Source: Pseudovibrio flavus (GTDB lineage Bacteria; Pseudomonadota; Alphaproteobacteria; Rhizobiales; Stappiaceae). From it: DNA of 47,906 nucleotides. Shown piece by piece: positions 23,497 to 30,906 of the stretch (positions are counted from its first letter, which is position 1; every line of letters starts with the position of its first letter). A program made the position numbers and the translations under genes. The DNA is taken from assembly GCF_009711345.1 (NCBI RefSeq), contig NZ_SMMA01000063.1, positions 306,765-354,670 of the forward strand. The letters are read 5' to 3'. The notes beneath the pieces were generated by a model, which made no database searches, was not told the origin of the DNA, and saw only the letters and a list, made by a program, of their open reading frames with translations.

Positions 23497-24504
23497 TTAC
23501 TTGGTGGATTTTGGTTCGCTGTCGTCAATTTCGACAGTAAACGAACCATCCATGATGGCAGCCTCTTTGGCCTTCACAGCCTCCAAAACATCTGCTGGAA
23601 TGATGGTTTCATCGAATACAAGCGTGGAACCACCCGGCTGCATGTAGCTGTAGATGCCGTAGTTATCGGCTTTGAAATTACCAGCCTTTACAGCCTCAAT
23701 CGCCTTCTGTGCGGTTGGCTCAAAGTGCCAGATTGCTGAAGCCAAAATGGTGCCCGGATAGTCAGGGGCCGTATCAATCACGTTGCCGATGGCGTAGATG
23801 CCCTTTTCCTTGGCTGCATCAGAAACACCAAAGCGTTCTGCGTAGAGGATGTCCGCGCCGTTATCGATCATCGCGTAGGCAGCTTCTTTGGCTTTTGGCG
23901 GATCGTACCAAGAGTTGATGAAGTTCACGATGAACTTCACATCCGGGTTAACCGACTGTGCGCCAGCCATAAAGCCGTGCATCAAGCGGTTCACCTCTGG
24001 AATAGCAAAACCGCCGACCATGCCGATGGTGTTGGACTTGGTCATTGCGCCTGCAATCATGCCAGAGAGGTAGCTAGGCTCGTGAATGTAGTTATCAAAA
24101 ACTGCAAAGTTTGGCTCTTCAGGACCAAAAGATGAGCCCATGAGGAACGCAACTTCTGGATACTCTGCTGCTACCGCACGTGCTGCACGTTCAACGGCAA
24201 AGGACTCACCAACGATGAGCTGGTGGCCAGCTTCTGCGTACTCACGCATTACGCGTTCATAGTCGGTGTTCGCTGTATTTTCCGAAAAGACATACTCAAT
24301 CTGGCCAGCTTCTTCAGCCGCCTTCAAGGCTTGGTGGATACGTCCCACCCACTGCTGCTCTACCGGAACCGTGTAGATCGCGGCTACCTTGAGCGGTTCA
24401 TCCGCTTGTACTGGGGCGGAAGACAGCCCGAAAACAGCTGTTCCGAGTGCTGCAACAGCAACAACTGCTGTCTTAGCCCAACCAAAAAAGAATTTTTTTA
24501 ACAT
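23497..24504 (-). CDS. BMP family nucleoside-type substrate-binding protein
   Basis: 335 residues from the ATG at 24502-24504 (GGAGGGCTT upstream); the longer frame to 24549 has no ribosome-binding site. A Sec signal ends ...SSAPVQADEP and there is no lipobox cysteine, so it is a soluble periplasmic protein. The BMP/PnrA-type fold is visible in VAAIYTVPVEQQWVGRIHQALKAA, the NTDYERVMREYAEAGHQLIVGESF segment and NTIGMVGGFAIPEVNRLMHGFMAGAQ. It is the first gene of the importer operon; the cytosine deaminase at the operon end suggests a pyrimidine or nucleoside ligand. Confidence 0.92.
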   Translation of the reverse strand: MLKKFFFGWAKTAVVAVAALGTAVFGLSSAPVQADEPLKVAAIYTVPVEQQWVGRIHQALKAAEEAGQIEYVFSENTANTDYERVMREYAEAGHQLIVGESFAVERAARAVAAEYPEVAFLMGSSFGPEEPNFAVFDNYIHEPSYLSGMIAGAMTKSNTIGMVGGFAIPEVNRLMHGFMAGAQSVNPDVKFIVNFINSWYDPPKAKEAAYAMIDNGADILYAERFGVSDAAKEKGIYAIGNVIDTAPDYPGTILASAIWHFEPTAQKAIEAVKAGNFKADNYGIYSYMQPGGSTLVFDETIIPADVLEAVKAKEAAIMDGSFTVEIDDSEPKSTK

Positions 24505-25110
24505 AAGCCCTCCTGCTAACCGTTGGTTTAGGGTCGCGCGGAGCCACATTTAATAGATGCGGCAGTTACCTGCCCCTTCTTGCAATACTGAAAGGCTGCT
24601 AGAATCGAATAAGGCATTAAAAGTCTGTTATAAGAAGACTCCTTTTGCCTGACTAGTGTGAATTCTCGGCGGTTCATCTTATCATTTTGTCCGATACACT
24701 AGCGTAAGTTTTAGATGCGCCGCTTCGGCCTGCGGTGCGACCGCTAGATCGTCTATCATCCTGCTTAAATCTACGCCCGCCTTTCTATGGGAAAGCTAAA
24801 GCCGTTGGTTGCGCGGTCCAATGCAAATGAAGCCATGCACACAAGAGAGAAATCCCCATGGGTGTGGGTTAAGCTGAAAAATTTTTGCAGCTTTCGTTGT
24901 GGGTGAGCTGTAGAAAATTAGCCTTACGGAGCTAGCCGTATGTAGTAATATATTTAGAAAATTGGCGGCCCAATTCAATGAAATTAAAGAGAAATTGCCG
25001 TTTTAGTGTGGCTGAATGCACCCGTCATGGTGTTGGCTTAAATGTGCCCTAAAGTCGCCAATATATTACAGGAAGAAAGAGTGTAGGTGCAAACGCGTAT
25101 TTGGCTTTAT

Positions 25111-25124
25111 TTGGTTGACCAATT
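25111..25124. promoter_or_regulatory. UxuR/FadR-like operator 1 (before first TRAP binding protein)
   Basis: TTGGTTGACCAATT is a near-perfect dyad (TTGGT-TG-ACCAA), about 130 nt upstream of the start codon. It resembles the AAATTGGTATACCAATTT operators of the GntR-family hexuronate regulators UxuR/ExuR. The core GGTTGACCAATT recurs exactly before the second paralogue (26543-26554). Confidence 0.5.
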
Positions 25125-25182
25125 GGCCTTTTCCGGTTGTTATGACCTCAGCGGCACTGATCCCCGATGGAAGCTTTAGGGG

Positions 25183-25221
25183 ATTGGTCGTGAGCAAAAA
25201 CAAAAAAATAGGGCGACCAAT
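25183..25221. promoter_or_regulatory. Spaced inverted half-sites ATTGGTCG ... CGACCAAT
   Basis: ATTGGTCG (25183-25190) and CGACCAAT (25214-25221) are exact inverted copies separated by 23 nt, ending 32 nt before the start codon. Each looks like a half-site of the TTGGT/ACCAA operator at 25111-25124. Confidence 0.4.
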
Positions 25222-25253
25222 TCGCTCAAAAATGTTCTGGGAGAACGATAATA

Positions 25254-26246
25254 ATGTTCCACAAGGCAAAGATCGCTGGCGTAGCACTTACCTCCGCTCT
25301 ACTTCTCAGCACCGCATTTGCAAACGCGAAAACCCTGCGCGTTAGCCACAACCTGCCAACCGACAACCCTGCACACGTTTCTCTGCAGCACATGGCAGAC
25401 CGCGTTGAGGAATTGACCGACGGCGATCTGAAAATGCGCATCTTCGCGAACGCACAGCTGGGCACCCAGCGTGAGTCCGTGGAACTGGTACAGAACGGCC
25501 TGCTCGACATGGCTCGCTCTAACGCTGCTGAAATGGAAGCGTTTGAGCCTACCTACTCCATCATGAACCTGCCTTTCCTTTTCCAGGATGAAGACCACTA
25601 CTACAAGGTTCTGACTTCTGACGTAGCAGACGAAATCTTCAAAGCGTCTGAAGGCAAAGGCTTCCGTGGTCTTGCGTTCATGGTAGATGGCACCCGCTCT
25701 TTCTACGCTAACAAGGAAATCAAAACCCCTGATGACCTTAAAGGCATGAAGATCCGCGTACAGCCTTCCCCATCTGCGATCCGCATGGTTGAGCTGCTCG
25801 GCGGTGCCCCTACCCCAATCGCATTCGGTGAACTGTACTCCGCTCTTCAGCAGGGCGTTGTAGATGGTGCAGAAAACAACCCACAGGCTCTGGTTGACGT
25901 TCGTCACGGTGAAGTAGCGAAAGTTTACTCCAAGTCCGAACACAACATGATCCCTGGCGTTCTGATCATCTCCGAACAGGTTTGGGACAGCCTTCCAGAA
26001 GACCAGCAGAAAGCTCTGCAGCAGGCTTCTCGTGAAATGATGGACTTCCACCGCGGCGTTTACAACAAGCAGACTGAAGAAGCGATTCAGAAAGCTAAGA
26101 ACGACCTCGGCGTGAAATTCATCGAAGTTGAAAAAGGCCCGTTCGTAGAAAAAGTTCTGCCTATGCACGACGAACTTGCTAAGCAGTCCCCTCAGATGGG
26201 CGACCTGATCAAGCGCATCAAAGACATGGCGCCTGCTCAGCAGTAA
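25254..26246 (+). CDS. Orphan TRAP substrate-binding protein, copy 1 (DctP family)
   Basis: A 330-residue periplasmic protein: signal peptide about 1-24 (ending STAFANAKTL), mature start KTLRVSHNLPTDNPAH. DctP motifs include LGTQRESVELVQNGLLDM, GMKIRVQPSPSAIRMVELLGGAPTPIAFGELYSALQQGVVDGAENNP. The Arg of KIRVQPSP and the Asn pair of AENNP are ligand-binding positions in sugar-acid/uronate-binding members. No TRAP permease lies nearby, so it must use one encoded elsewhere. Codons are strongly biased (CTG, CGC/CGT, AAC, GAA), implying abundant protein. GGGAGAA precedes the ATG by about 11 nt. It is closely related to the next gene. Confidence 0.93.
   Translation: MFHKAKIAGVALTSALLLSTAFANAKTLRVSHNLPTDNPAHVSLQHMADRVEELTDGDLKMRIFANAQLGTQRESVELVQNGLLDMARSNAAEMEAFEPTYSIMNLPFLFQDEDHYYKVLTSDVADEIFKASEGKGFRGLAFMVDGTRSFYANKEIKTPDDLKGMKIRVQPSPSAIRMVELLGGAPTPIAFGELYSALQQGVVDGAENNPQALVDVRHGEVAKVYSKSEHNMIPGVLIISEQVWDSLPEDQQKALQQASREMMDFHRGVYNKQTEEAIQKAKNDLGVKFIEVEKGPFVEKVLPMHDELAKQSPQMGDLIKRIKDMAPAQQ
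25809..25909 (+). repeat. 101-nt identical patch shared with the paralogue (copy A)
   Basis: Identical base for base to 27222-27322, while the genes on either side of the patch differ at many silent and replacement sites. It encodes the end of GGAPTPIAFGELYSALQQ and the following segment through to the VRHG region. Confidence 0.85.
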
Positions 26247-26290
26247 TTTGAAAGACAAATACTGATCCAATTTGGATCGTAGGTCTTGGG

Positions 26291-26322
26291 AAAGCCTCGC
26301 CGTGAAAACGGCGGGGCTTTTC
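26291..26322 (+). terminator. Terminator of TRAP binding protein copy 1
   Basis: AAAGCCTCGCCGT (26291-26303) pairs with ACGGCGGGGCTTT (26308-26320), with one G-T wobble and a GAAA tetraloop. T-rich sequence follows. Each paralogue therefore has its own transcript end. Confidence 0.9.
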
Positions 26323-26415
26323 TGTTTTCGAAGTGCGCAAATGTGGTGCCGATTGCTGCAGGAAACGTAACGTCCTCAAAGAAAAACCTTTAGATTTGTT
26401 ATGCGGTAAACTACT

Positions 26416-26425
26416 AATTGGTCGG
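26416..26425. promoter_or_regulatory. TTGGTC half-site upstream of TRAP copy 2
   Basis: AATTGGTCGG repeats the ATTGGTCG half-site seen before copy 1 (25183-25190). Confidence 0.3.
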
Positions 26426-26541
26426 CCGGATTTAAATCAAATCAGGTTTATCTATACAAAAATATCACAGCAAGGAACGGCGGGATTCTGCCGAAAGGAA
26501 AGCGCTTAAGCTGCCGGTTCACTACCTATCGGTTAAAATCG

Positions 26542-26554
26542 TGGTTGACCAATT
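26542..26554. promoter_or_regulatory. UxuR/FadR-like operator 2 (before second TRAP binding protein)
   Basis: TGGTTGACCAATT matches 13 consecutive bases of the element at 25112-25124, in the same orientation and at about the same distance from the gene (113 nt against 130 nt). The two genes probably answer to one regulator. Confidence 0.5.
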
Positions 26555-26666
26555 ATGAATATTGGACAACACTTCCTCTCATGCGGTCGGAGGAAGCTGT
26601 CCTCAGGACGGACGGCCGCAAAGAAGTAATAAGTTGCCACTCGCAGCTTCAAGGGAGAATTCGGGA

Positions 26667-27659
26667 ATGTTCCGCACCGCTAAAATTGCTGGTATCGCAC
26701 TTACTTCCGCACTCATGCTCGGCACCACTGTAGCAGGCGCAAAGACCCTGCGCGTTAGCCACAACCTGCCAGAAGAAAACCCAGCGCACATCGCTCTCGT
26801 ACACATGGCTGACCTGCTGAAGGAAAAGACCAACGGTGAGCTGAAAATGCGCGTTTTCGCAAACGCTCAGCTTGGCACTCAGCGTGAGTCCGTTGAACTG
26901 GTGCAGAACGGCCTGCTCGACATGGCTCGCTCTAACGCTGCTGAAATGGAAGCATTTGAGCCTGCATATGCAGCTATGAACCTTCCGTTCCTGTTTGAAA
27001 GTGAACCACACTTCTACGAAGTGCTGAAGTCTGACGTTGCATCCGACATTTTTGCAGCTTCCGAAGGCAAGGGCTTCCTTGGTGTTTCCTTCATGGTTGA
27101 CGGTTCCCGTTCTTTCTATGCCAACAAAGAAATCAAGTCTCCTGCTGACCTGAAAGGCATGAAGATCCGCGTTCAGCCTTCTCCATCTGCAATTCAGATG
27201 GTTGAACTGCTCGGCGGTGCACCTACCCCAATCGCATTCGGTGAACTGTACTCCGCTCTTCAGCAGGGCGTTGTAGATGGTGCAGAAAACAACCCACAGG
27301 CTCTGGTTGACGTTCGTCACGGCGAAGTAGCAAAAGTTTACTCCCAGAACGAACACACCATGATCCCTGGTGTTCTGGTTGTTTCTGAAAAAACCTATAA
27401 TGCTCTTCCAGAAGATCAGCAGAAAGCTCTGATGGAAGCTGGTAAAGAGATGCTCGCATTCCAGCGCGATCTTTACAACAAGCAGACTCTCGAAATGATC
27501 GAAATCGCGAAGAACGACCTTGGCGTGAAGTTCATCGAAGTTGAAAAAGGTCCATTCATCGAGGCAGTTCTGCCTATGCATGAAAGCGCTGCTAAAGCTA
27601 ACCCGCTTGTTGCAGACATCATCGACCGCGTAAAAGCTATGGCTCCAAGCGCGAAGTAA
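26667..27659 (+). CDS. Orphan TRAP substrate-binding protein, copy 2 (DctP family)
   Basis: 330 residues from the ATG at 26667 (GGGAG about 11 nt upstream), exactly the length of copy 1 and roughly 75-80% identical by eye. Signal peptide about 1-24 (MFRTAKIAGIALTSALMLGT...VAGAKTL). The same ligand-site segments are present (KIRVQPSP, DGAENNP, VDVRHGEVAKVYS). Differences concentrate in the first lobe and the C-terminal helices (for example FESEPHFYEVLKSDVASDIF against FQDEDHYYKVLTSDVADEIF). The tandem pair likely arose by duplication. No permease gene is adjacent; it has its own operator-like site and terminator. Confidence 0.93.
   Translation: MFRTAKIAGIALTSALMLGTTVAGAKTLRVSHNLPEENPAHIALVHMADLLKEKTNGELKMRVFANAQLGTQRESVELVQNGLLDMARSNAAEMEAFEPAYAAMNLPFLFESEPHFYEVLKSDVASDIFAASEGKGFLGVSFMVDGSRSFYANKEIKSPADLKGMKIRVQPSPSAIQMVELLGGAPTPIAFGELYSALQQGVVDGAENNPQALVDVRHGEVAKVYSQNEHTMIPGVLVVSEKTYNALPEDQQKALMEAGKEMLAFQRDLYNKQTLEMIEIAKNDLGVKFIEVEKGPFIEAVLPMHESAAKANPLVADIIDRVKAMAPSAK
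27222..27322 (+). repeat. 101-nt identical patch shared with the paralogue (copy B)
   Basis: Partner of 25809-25909; no substitutions over 101 nt. Confidence 0.85.
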
Positions 27660-27683
27660 TCGCTGCTAGATCCATTCAAGAAG

Positions 27684-27716
27684 AAGGGGCTGGAATTTCC
27701 AGCCCCTTTTTTGTTT
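27684..27716 (+). terminator. Terminator of TRAP binding protein copy 2
   Basis: AAGGGGCTGG (27684-27693) and CCAGCCCCTT (27699-27708) form a perfect 10-bp stem with a 5-nt loop, followed by TTTTTTGTTTTT. It lies 25 nt after the stop, between convergent genes. Confidence 0.95.
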
Positions 27717-27737
27717 TTGTTATAATGTCTACGTCGA

Positions 27738-29168
27738 TCAGTATTGGGAAATCACCTTGGTTTCCATGAACTCTTCAATACCGATTGCGCCGCCTTCTCT
27801 ACCGATGCCGGACTGCTTGTAGCCGCCGAATGGGCTGCCGGACGCGATATAGCCGCCATTGACATTCACCATGCCCGCTTCCAGTTGCAGGGCTACGCGT
27901 TTGATCTTCTCCTTATCTCCAGACGAGATGTAGGAAGAGAGGCCATACAGTGTGTCATTGGCGATTTCGATGGCGTCGGCTTCATCCTTGAACGGAATGA
28001 TCGTCAGCACTGGGCCAAACACTTCTTCCTGAGCGATGCGCATCTGATTGTTCACATTGGCGAAAATAGTCGGGCGCACATAGTAGCCCTTGTCAAAACC
28101 TTCTGGTTTGCCAAGGCCGCCGGTAATGAGTGTTGCACCTTCTTCAATCGCCATCTCAATCATGGACTGGACTTTGTCGAACTGCATCTGGCTTGCAAGA
28201 GGTCCGATGTGGCGTCCATCTTCTGACGGCACGCCAACCTGTACCTTGGCGCCTGCTTCCTTCGCCGCTTCCACGGCCAAGTCGTAGACGCTTTCCTCTA
28301 CCAGCATGCGAGTGGGAGAGTCGCAGCTCTGACCCGTGTTGTTAAAGCAAGTGCGCACGCCCTTTGTGACAGCCTTTGCTACATCGGTATCTGCAAAGAT
28401 GATGTTTGGTGACTTGCCGCCTAGCTCCAATGCAACACGCTTCACCGTTTCTGCAGCATCACGCGTCACTGCTGTGCCACCTCGCGTGGAGCCGGTGAAG
28501 GACATCATAGCAATGTCTTTGTGCTTGGAGAGAGCAGCGCCAACAACCGGTCCTTCGCCGTGAACGAGGTTGAATACGCCCGCTGGCACGCCTGCCTCAT
28601 GTAGCACTTCGGCGTAAAGGATTGCCGAGATCGGGGTAAGTTCGCTTGGCTTCATAACCATGGTGCAGCCAGCAGCGAGTGCCGGAATGACTTTAAGAAC
28701 GATCTGGTTGATCGGCCAGTTCCAAGGGGTGATTAGGCCGCATACGCCTATAGGCCCGTGAACCAGACAATCGCCATTCGGAAGTGTCGACTCAAAATCA
28801 TAAGCAGCAAAGGCTTTGCGGAATGCCTTTACATGGGAAAGACCAACTGCTGCCTGCTGTTCTCTTGCCAGTTTGATTGGAGCGCCCATTTCACGGCTGA
28901 TTGCTTGGGCAAACTCTTCATTGCGACGTTCATAAACTGCAAGGATAGAGTCAATAAGTTCTAGACGCTGCGCTTTCGTAGAATGCTTCCACGTTTTGTA
29001 AGCCTCTTTTGCAGCGGCAACAGCGTTGTTCGCATCTTCTTCGGTGCCCATAGTCAGGCGGGCAAACTCTTCCTCACTCGCCGGATCAATAACAGCAATA
29101 GTCTGGTTCGATTTTGGCGTAACCCATTGCCCGTTTATATAGAATTCATCGGTATTAGCGTAAGCCAT
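27738..29168 (-). CDS. NAD(P)-dependent aldehyde dehydrogenase
   Basis: 476 residues from the ATG at 29166-29168 (GGGAGG upstream; the longer frame to 29234 overlaps the preceding gene). The ALDH superfamily core is complete: oxyanion Asn150 in TPWNWP, KPSELTP, FTGSTRGG, general base Glu248 in LELGGKSP and catalytic Cys282 in TGQSCDSPTR, with PFGGYKQSGIGREGG near the C-terminus. It follows an FAD amine oxidase by 22 nt. An amino-aldehyde from amine or polyamine oxidation is therefore a plausible substrate, but the family is broad and the specificity is open. Confidence 0.9.
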   Translation of the reverse strand: MAYANTDEFYINGQWVTPKSNQTIAVIDPASEEEFARLTMGTEEDANNAVAAAKEAYKTWKHSTKAQRLELIDSILAVYERRNEEFAQAISREMGAPIKLAREQQAAVGLSHVKAFRKAFAAYDFESTLPNGDCLVHGPIGVCGLITPWNWPINQIVLKVIPALAAGCTMVMKPSELTPISAILYAEVLHEAGVPAGVFNLVHGEGPVVGAALSKHKDIAMMSFTGSTRGGTAVTRDAAETVKRVALELGGKSPNIIFADTDVAKAVTKGVRTCFNNTGQSCDSPTRMLVEESVYDLAVEAAKEAGAKVQVGVPSEDGRHIGPLASQMQFDKVQSMIEMAIEEGATLITGGLGKPEGFDKGYYVRPTIFANVNNQMRIAQEEVFGPVLTIIPFKDEADAIEIANDTLYGLSSYISSGDKEKIKRVALQLEAGMVNVNGGYIASGSPFGGYKQSGIGREGGAIGIEEFMETKVISQY

Positions 29169-29190
29169 TGTGCCTCCCAAAAGGTTTTCA

Positions 29191-30522
29191 CTAAAACTTG
29201 TCGACGAGTTTGTACCAACTGAAAACTGGTGCAAGCAGATTTCTTCTCAAGGGGCCAAACTCAAATTTTCTCGGTGTTGTTTTCATAAAGTCTGGATGCG
29301 GCAGAGTGCTTTTGCCCAGCACCATATTGGCCAGTAGCTGCCCTGCATATGGCCCCATGGTTACGCCGGAGCCGTGATACCCAAATGCCCCCCACGCATC
29401 GTCAAGCCCATGGAGTGGACCACAGAACGGCACGAGGTTGCGTGTCATGCAGATGAGGCCCGACCAAAAGAACGGGGTTTCAACGTGTTGCCAAGCGGGG
29501 AACATGCGATCAAAGTCGCTTCTTGCTACTTTCCGCATCGCTGCCAGATTTTCCGGTGTGGCATTGATGGAGCCACGCAAGCCAAGGAGCATCCTGTTGT
29601 CCGGCAGAAGACGGAAATAGTGGAGCAAGTTGCGGGTGTCGCATACCATTTGTCTGCTCCACCAACCTTGCGCTTCTATTTCTTCCTCTGTCAGCTGACG
29701 AGATACAAGAATGTTAGACTGTACTGGTAGGTATCGCGAAGCGTTTGCCTTTGGCATATCATCGCTAGTGTAGCCATTCGTAGCGACGATTAGCTTTTTG
29801 CATCTGATGGTTCCGCGGCTATGGCGCAATTCGTAACCGGAGGAAGATGCAATCGAAGTAATCTCGGTTGAATAGGCAAGTGTTGCGCCTGCCTTTTCTG
29901 CGGTGGTTGCCAAACCCAGAACAAACTTCAGCGGATTAAGTGCTAAGCCCAAGGGTAGGTGAACCGCGCCAAAAAAGTCAGGGCTATTGAGCCCCTGCCC
30001 TACCATCTCACTTTGGTCAAGGTATTCAAATGGGAGGCCGTAGCGTTTGGAGTATTGCTCGCCGTAGTCTTTCAGTCCCGCTAGATGGCGCGGAGAGTGA
30101 GCAACGCAGGTGTAGCCATTGGAGTGTCGGTCCGCATCAATGCCGTGCTCCTCAAGTAAGTGCTCAACGAGTGCTACAGCTTGCTTTTCCGCGTCGAAGA
30201 ATGTCTGCGCGTCTATGCTTCCAAAATGTTTGCTAATAGCAGCGTCGTCGAGTTTTGCGCTTCCTGCCGAGACCAATCCGCCATTTCGGCCGGAAGCGCC
30301 CCATCCTACCGGCTTTGCATCCAGTACTACAACGCGAACGCCTTCCTTCGCCAAAGCAATTGCCGCGCTTAGGCCCGTATAACCTCCGCCGATAATTGCT
30401 AGTTCGCAGGAGACATCACCTTCGAGGGGTGGAAAGTTCGGCTTTGCGTCTACTGTTGTGTCCCAATAACGCTCTGCTATCGGCCCATCGCCATAGGCGA
30501 AGCTCTCGTATATGCGCTTCAT
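29191..30522 (-). CDS. FAD-dependent amine/amino-acid oxidoreductase (DadA/PuuB-like)
   Basis: A 443-residue DAO-family flavoenzyme. The N-terminal FAD-binding motif is CELAIIGGGYTGLSAAIALAKEGVRVVVLDAK (about 39-70), followed by GWGASGRNGGLVSAG, typical of PuuB (gamma-glutamylputrescine oxidase) and related oxidases. The C-terminal part has WSGLICMTRNLVPFCGPL and GAFGYHGSGVTMGPYAGQLLANMVLG, the usual second FAD contact. Coupling to the aldehyde dehydrogenase downstream and divergence from a glutamine amidotransferase resemble polyamine degradation clusters. No gamma-glutamylputrescine synthetase is present in the window. Confidence 0.88.
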   Translation of the reverse strand: MKRIYESFAYGDGPIAERYWDTTVDAKPNFPPLEGDVSCELAIIGGGYTGLSAAIALAKEGVRVVVLDAKPVGWGASGRNGGLVSAGSAKLDDAAISKHFGSIDAQTFFDAEKQAVALVEHLLEEHGIDADRHSNGYTCVAHSPRHLAGLKDYGEQYSKRYGLPFEYLDQSEMVGQGLNSPDFFGAVHLPLGLALNPLKFVLGLATTAEKAGATLAYSTEITSIASSSGYELRHSRGTIRCKKLIVATNGYTSDDMPKANASRYLPVQSNILVSRQLTEEEIEAQGWWSRQMVCDTRNLLHYFRLLPDNRMLLGLRGSINATPENLAAMRKVARSDFDRMFPAWQHVETPFFWSGLICMTRNLVPFCGPLHGLDDAWGAFGYHGSGVTMGPYAGQLLANMVLGKSTLPHPDFMKTTPRKFEFGPLRRNLLAPVFSWYKLVDKF

Positions 30523-30618
30523 ATAATTTTGAACTCCACACTGGCGGGTAACTCAAAGCCCACGGAATAGCTCTGATAGATTTCTACATGAAAATACGAG
30601 GTTATAGCAGGAAGTTAT

Positions 30619-30628
30619 TTTGATCAAA
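30619..30628. promoter_or_regulatory. Palindrome TTTGATCAAA
   Basis: Perfect 10-bp palindrome about 97 nt upstream of the oxidase start codon. It shares its TGATCA core with the element at 30782-30791. Confidence 0.3.
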
Positions 30629-30781
30629 TTATTTGGCTAGGAACTTAAGGTTTAAGGCGGATATGTCTACGCGCACCGCCGCGATCTCTTTTATGGCTAC
30701 CTTTCAGCAGGTTAGGGAGCGCGTGTGCTGTTCATAAATAAACTGGCAGTATCCTAAGACGCTCGCTTGACTGATTAATAA

Positions 30782-30791
30782 TGTGATCACA
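30782..30791. promoter_or_regulatory. Palindrome TGTGATCACA
   Basis: Perfect 10-bp palindrome about 115 nt upstream of the amidotransferase start codon. The arms look like Crp half-sites but without the 6-nt spacer, so a different regulator is more likely. Confidence 0.3.
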
Positions 30792-30906
30792 AAATGAAGG
30801 CAGTGAAACTACAGTTTGATTGCCCGCGACATTACACCTGCTCGGTGTTATCTCTGGTAGCTCATGGCAATCAAATGCCAAGGCGTATTTGCGGAAAGGC
30901 TAGGAC

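Larger units (their letters stand above)
24505..25253. other. Divergent intergenic region upstream of the first orphan TRAP binding protein
   Basis: 749 nt without a convincing gene; short open frames at 24796-24978 and 25016-25345 have no recognisable content. The left part should hold the promoter of the nucleoside importer. The right part holds TTGGT/ACCAA operator-like elements at 25111-25124 and 25183-25221 in front of the TRAP gene. Confidence 0.6.
26247..26666. other. Spacer between the two TRAP binding-protein genes
   Basis: 420 nt holding the terminator of copy 1 (26291-26322), a TTGGTC half-site (26416-26425), an operator-like element (26542-26554) and the leader of copy 2. The open frame of copy 2 extends upstream to 26562, but the conserved start is 26667. 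Confidence 0.6.
30523..30906. other. Divergent promoter region between oxidase and amidotransferase genes
   Basis: 384 nt with no credible gene (an open frame at 30794-31372 overlaps the amidotransferase out of frame). It contains two perfect palindromes sharing the TGATCA core, at 30619-30628 and 30782-30791, which are candidate operators for the two divergent units. Confidence 0.5.

Noticed and set aside
24505-24760. Purine-type riboswitch before the nucleoside importer
   Set aside because: I looked for the conserved three-way-junction core sequences and did not find them.
24796-25345. Short frames in the spacer before the first orphan TRAP gene
   Set aside because: No Shine-Dalgarno or family similarity, and they overlap operator-like elements and the TRAP start.
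25299-27581. Long minus-strand frames (about 310-320 codons) opposite both orphan TRAP binding proteins
   Set aside because: They mirror strongly codon-biased real genes, are similar to each other only because the sense genes are paralogues, and have no ribosome-binding sites.
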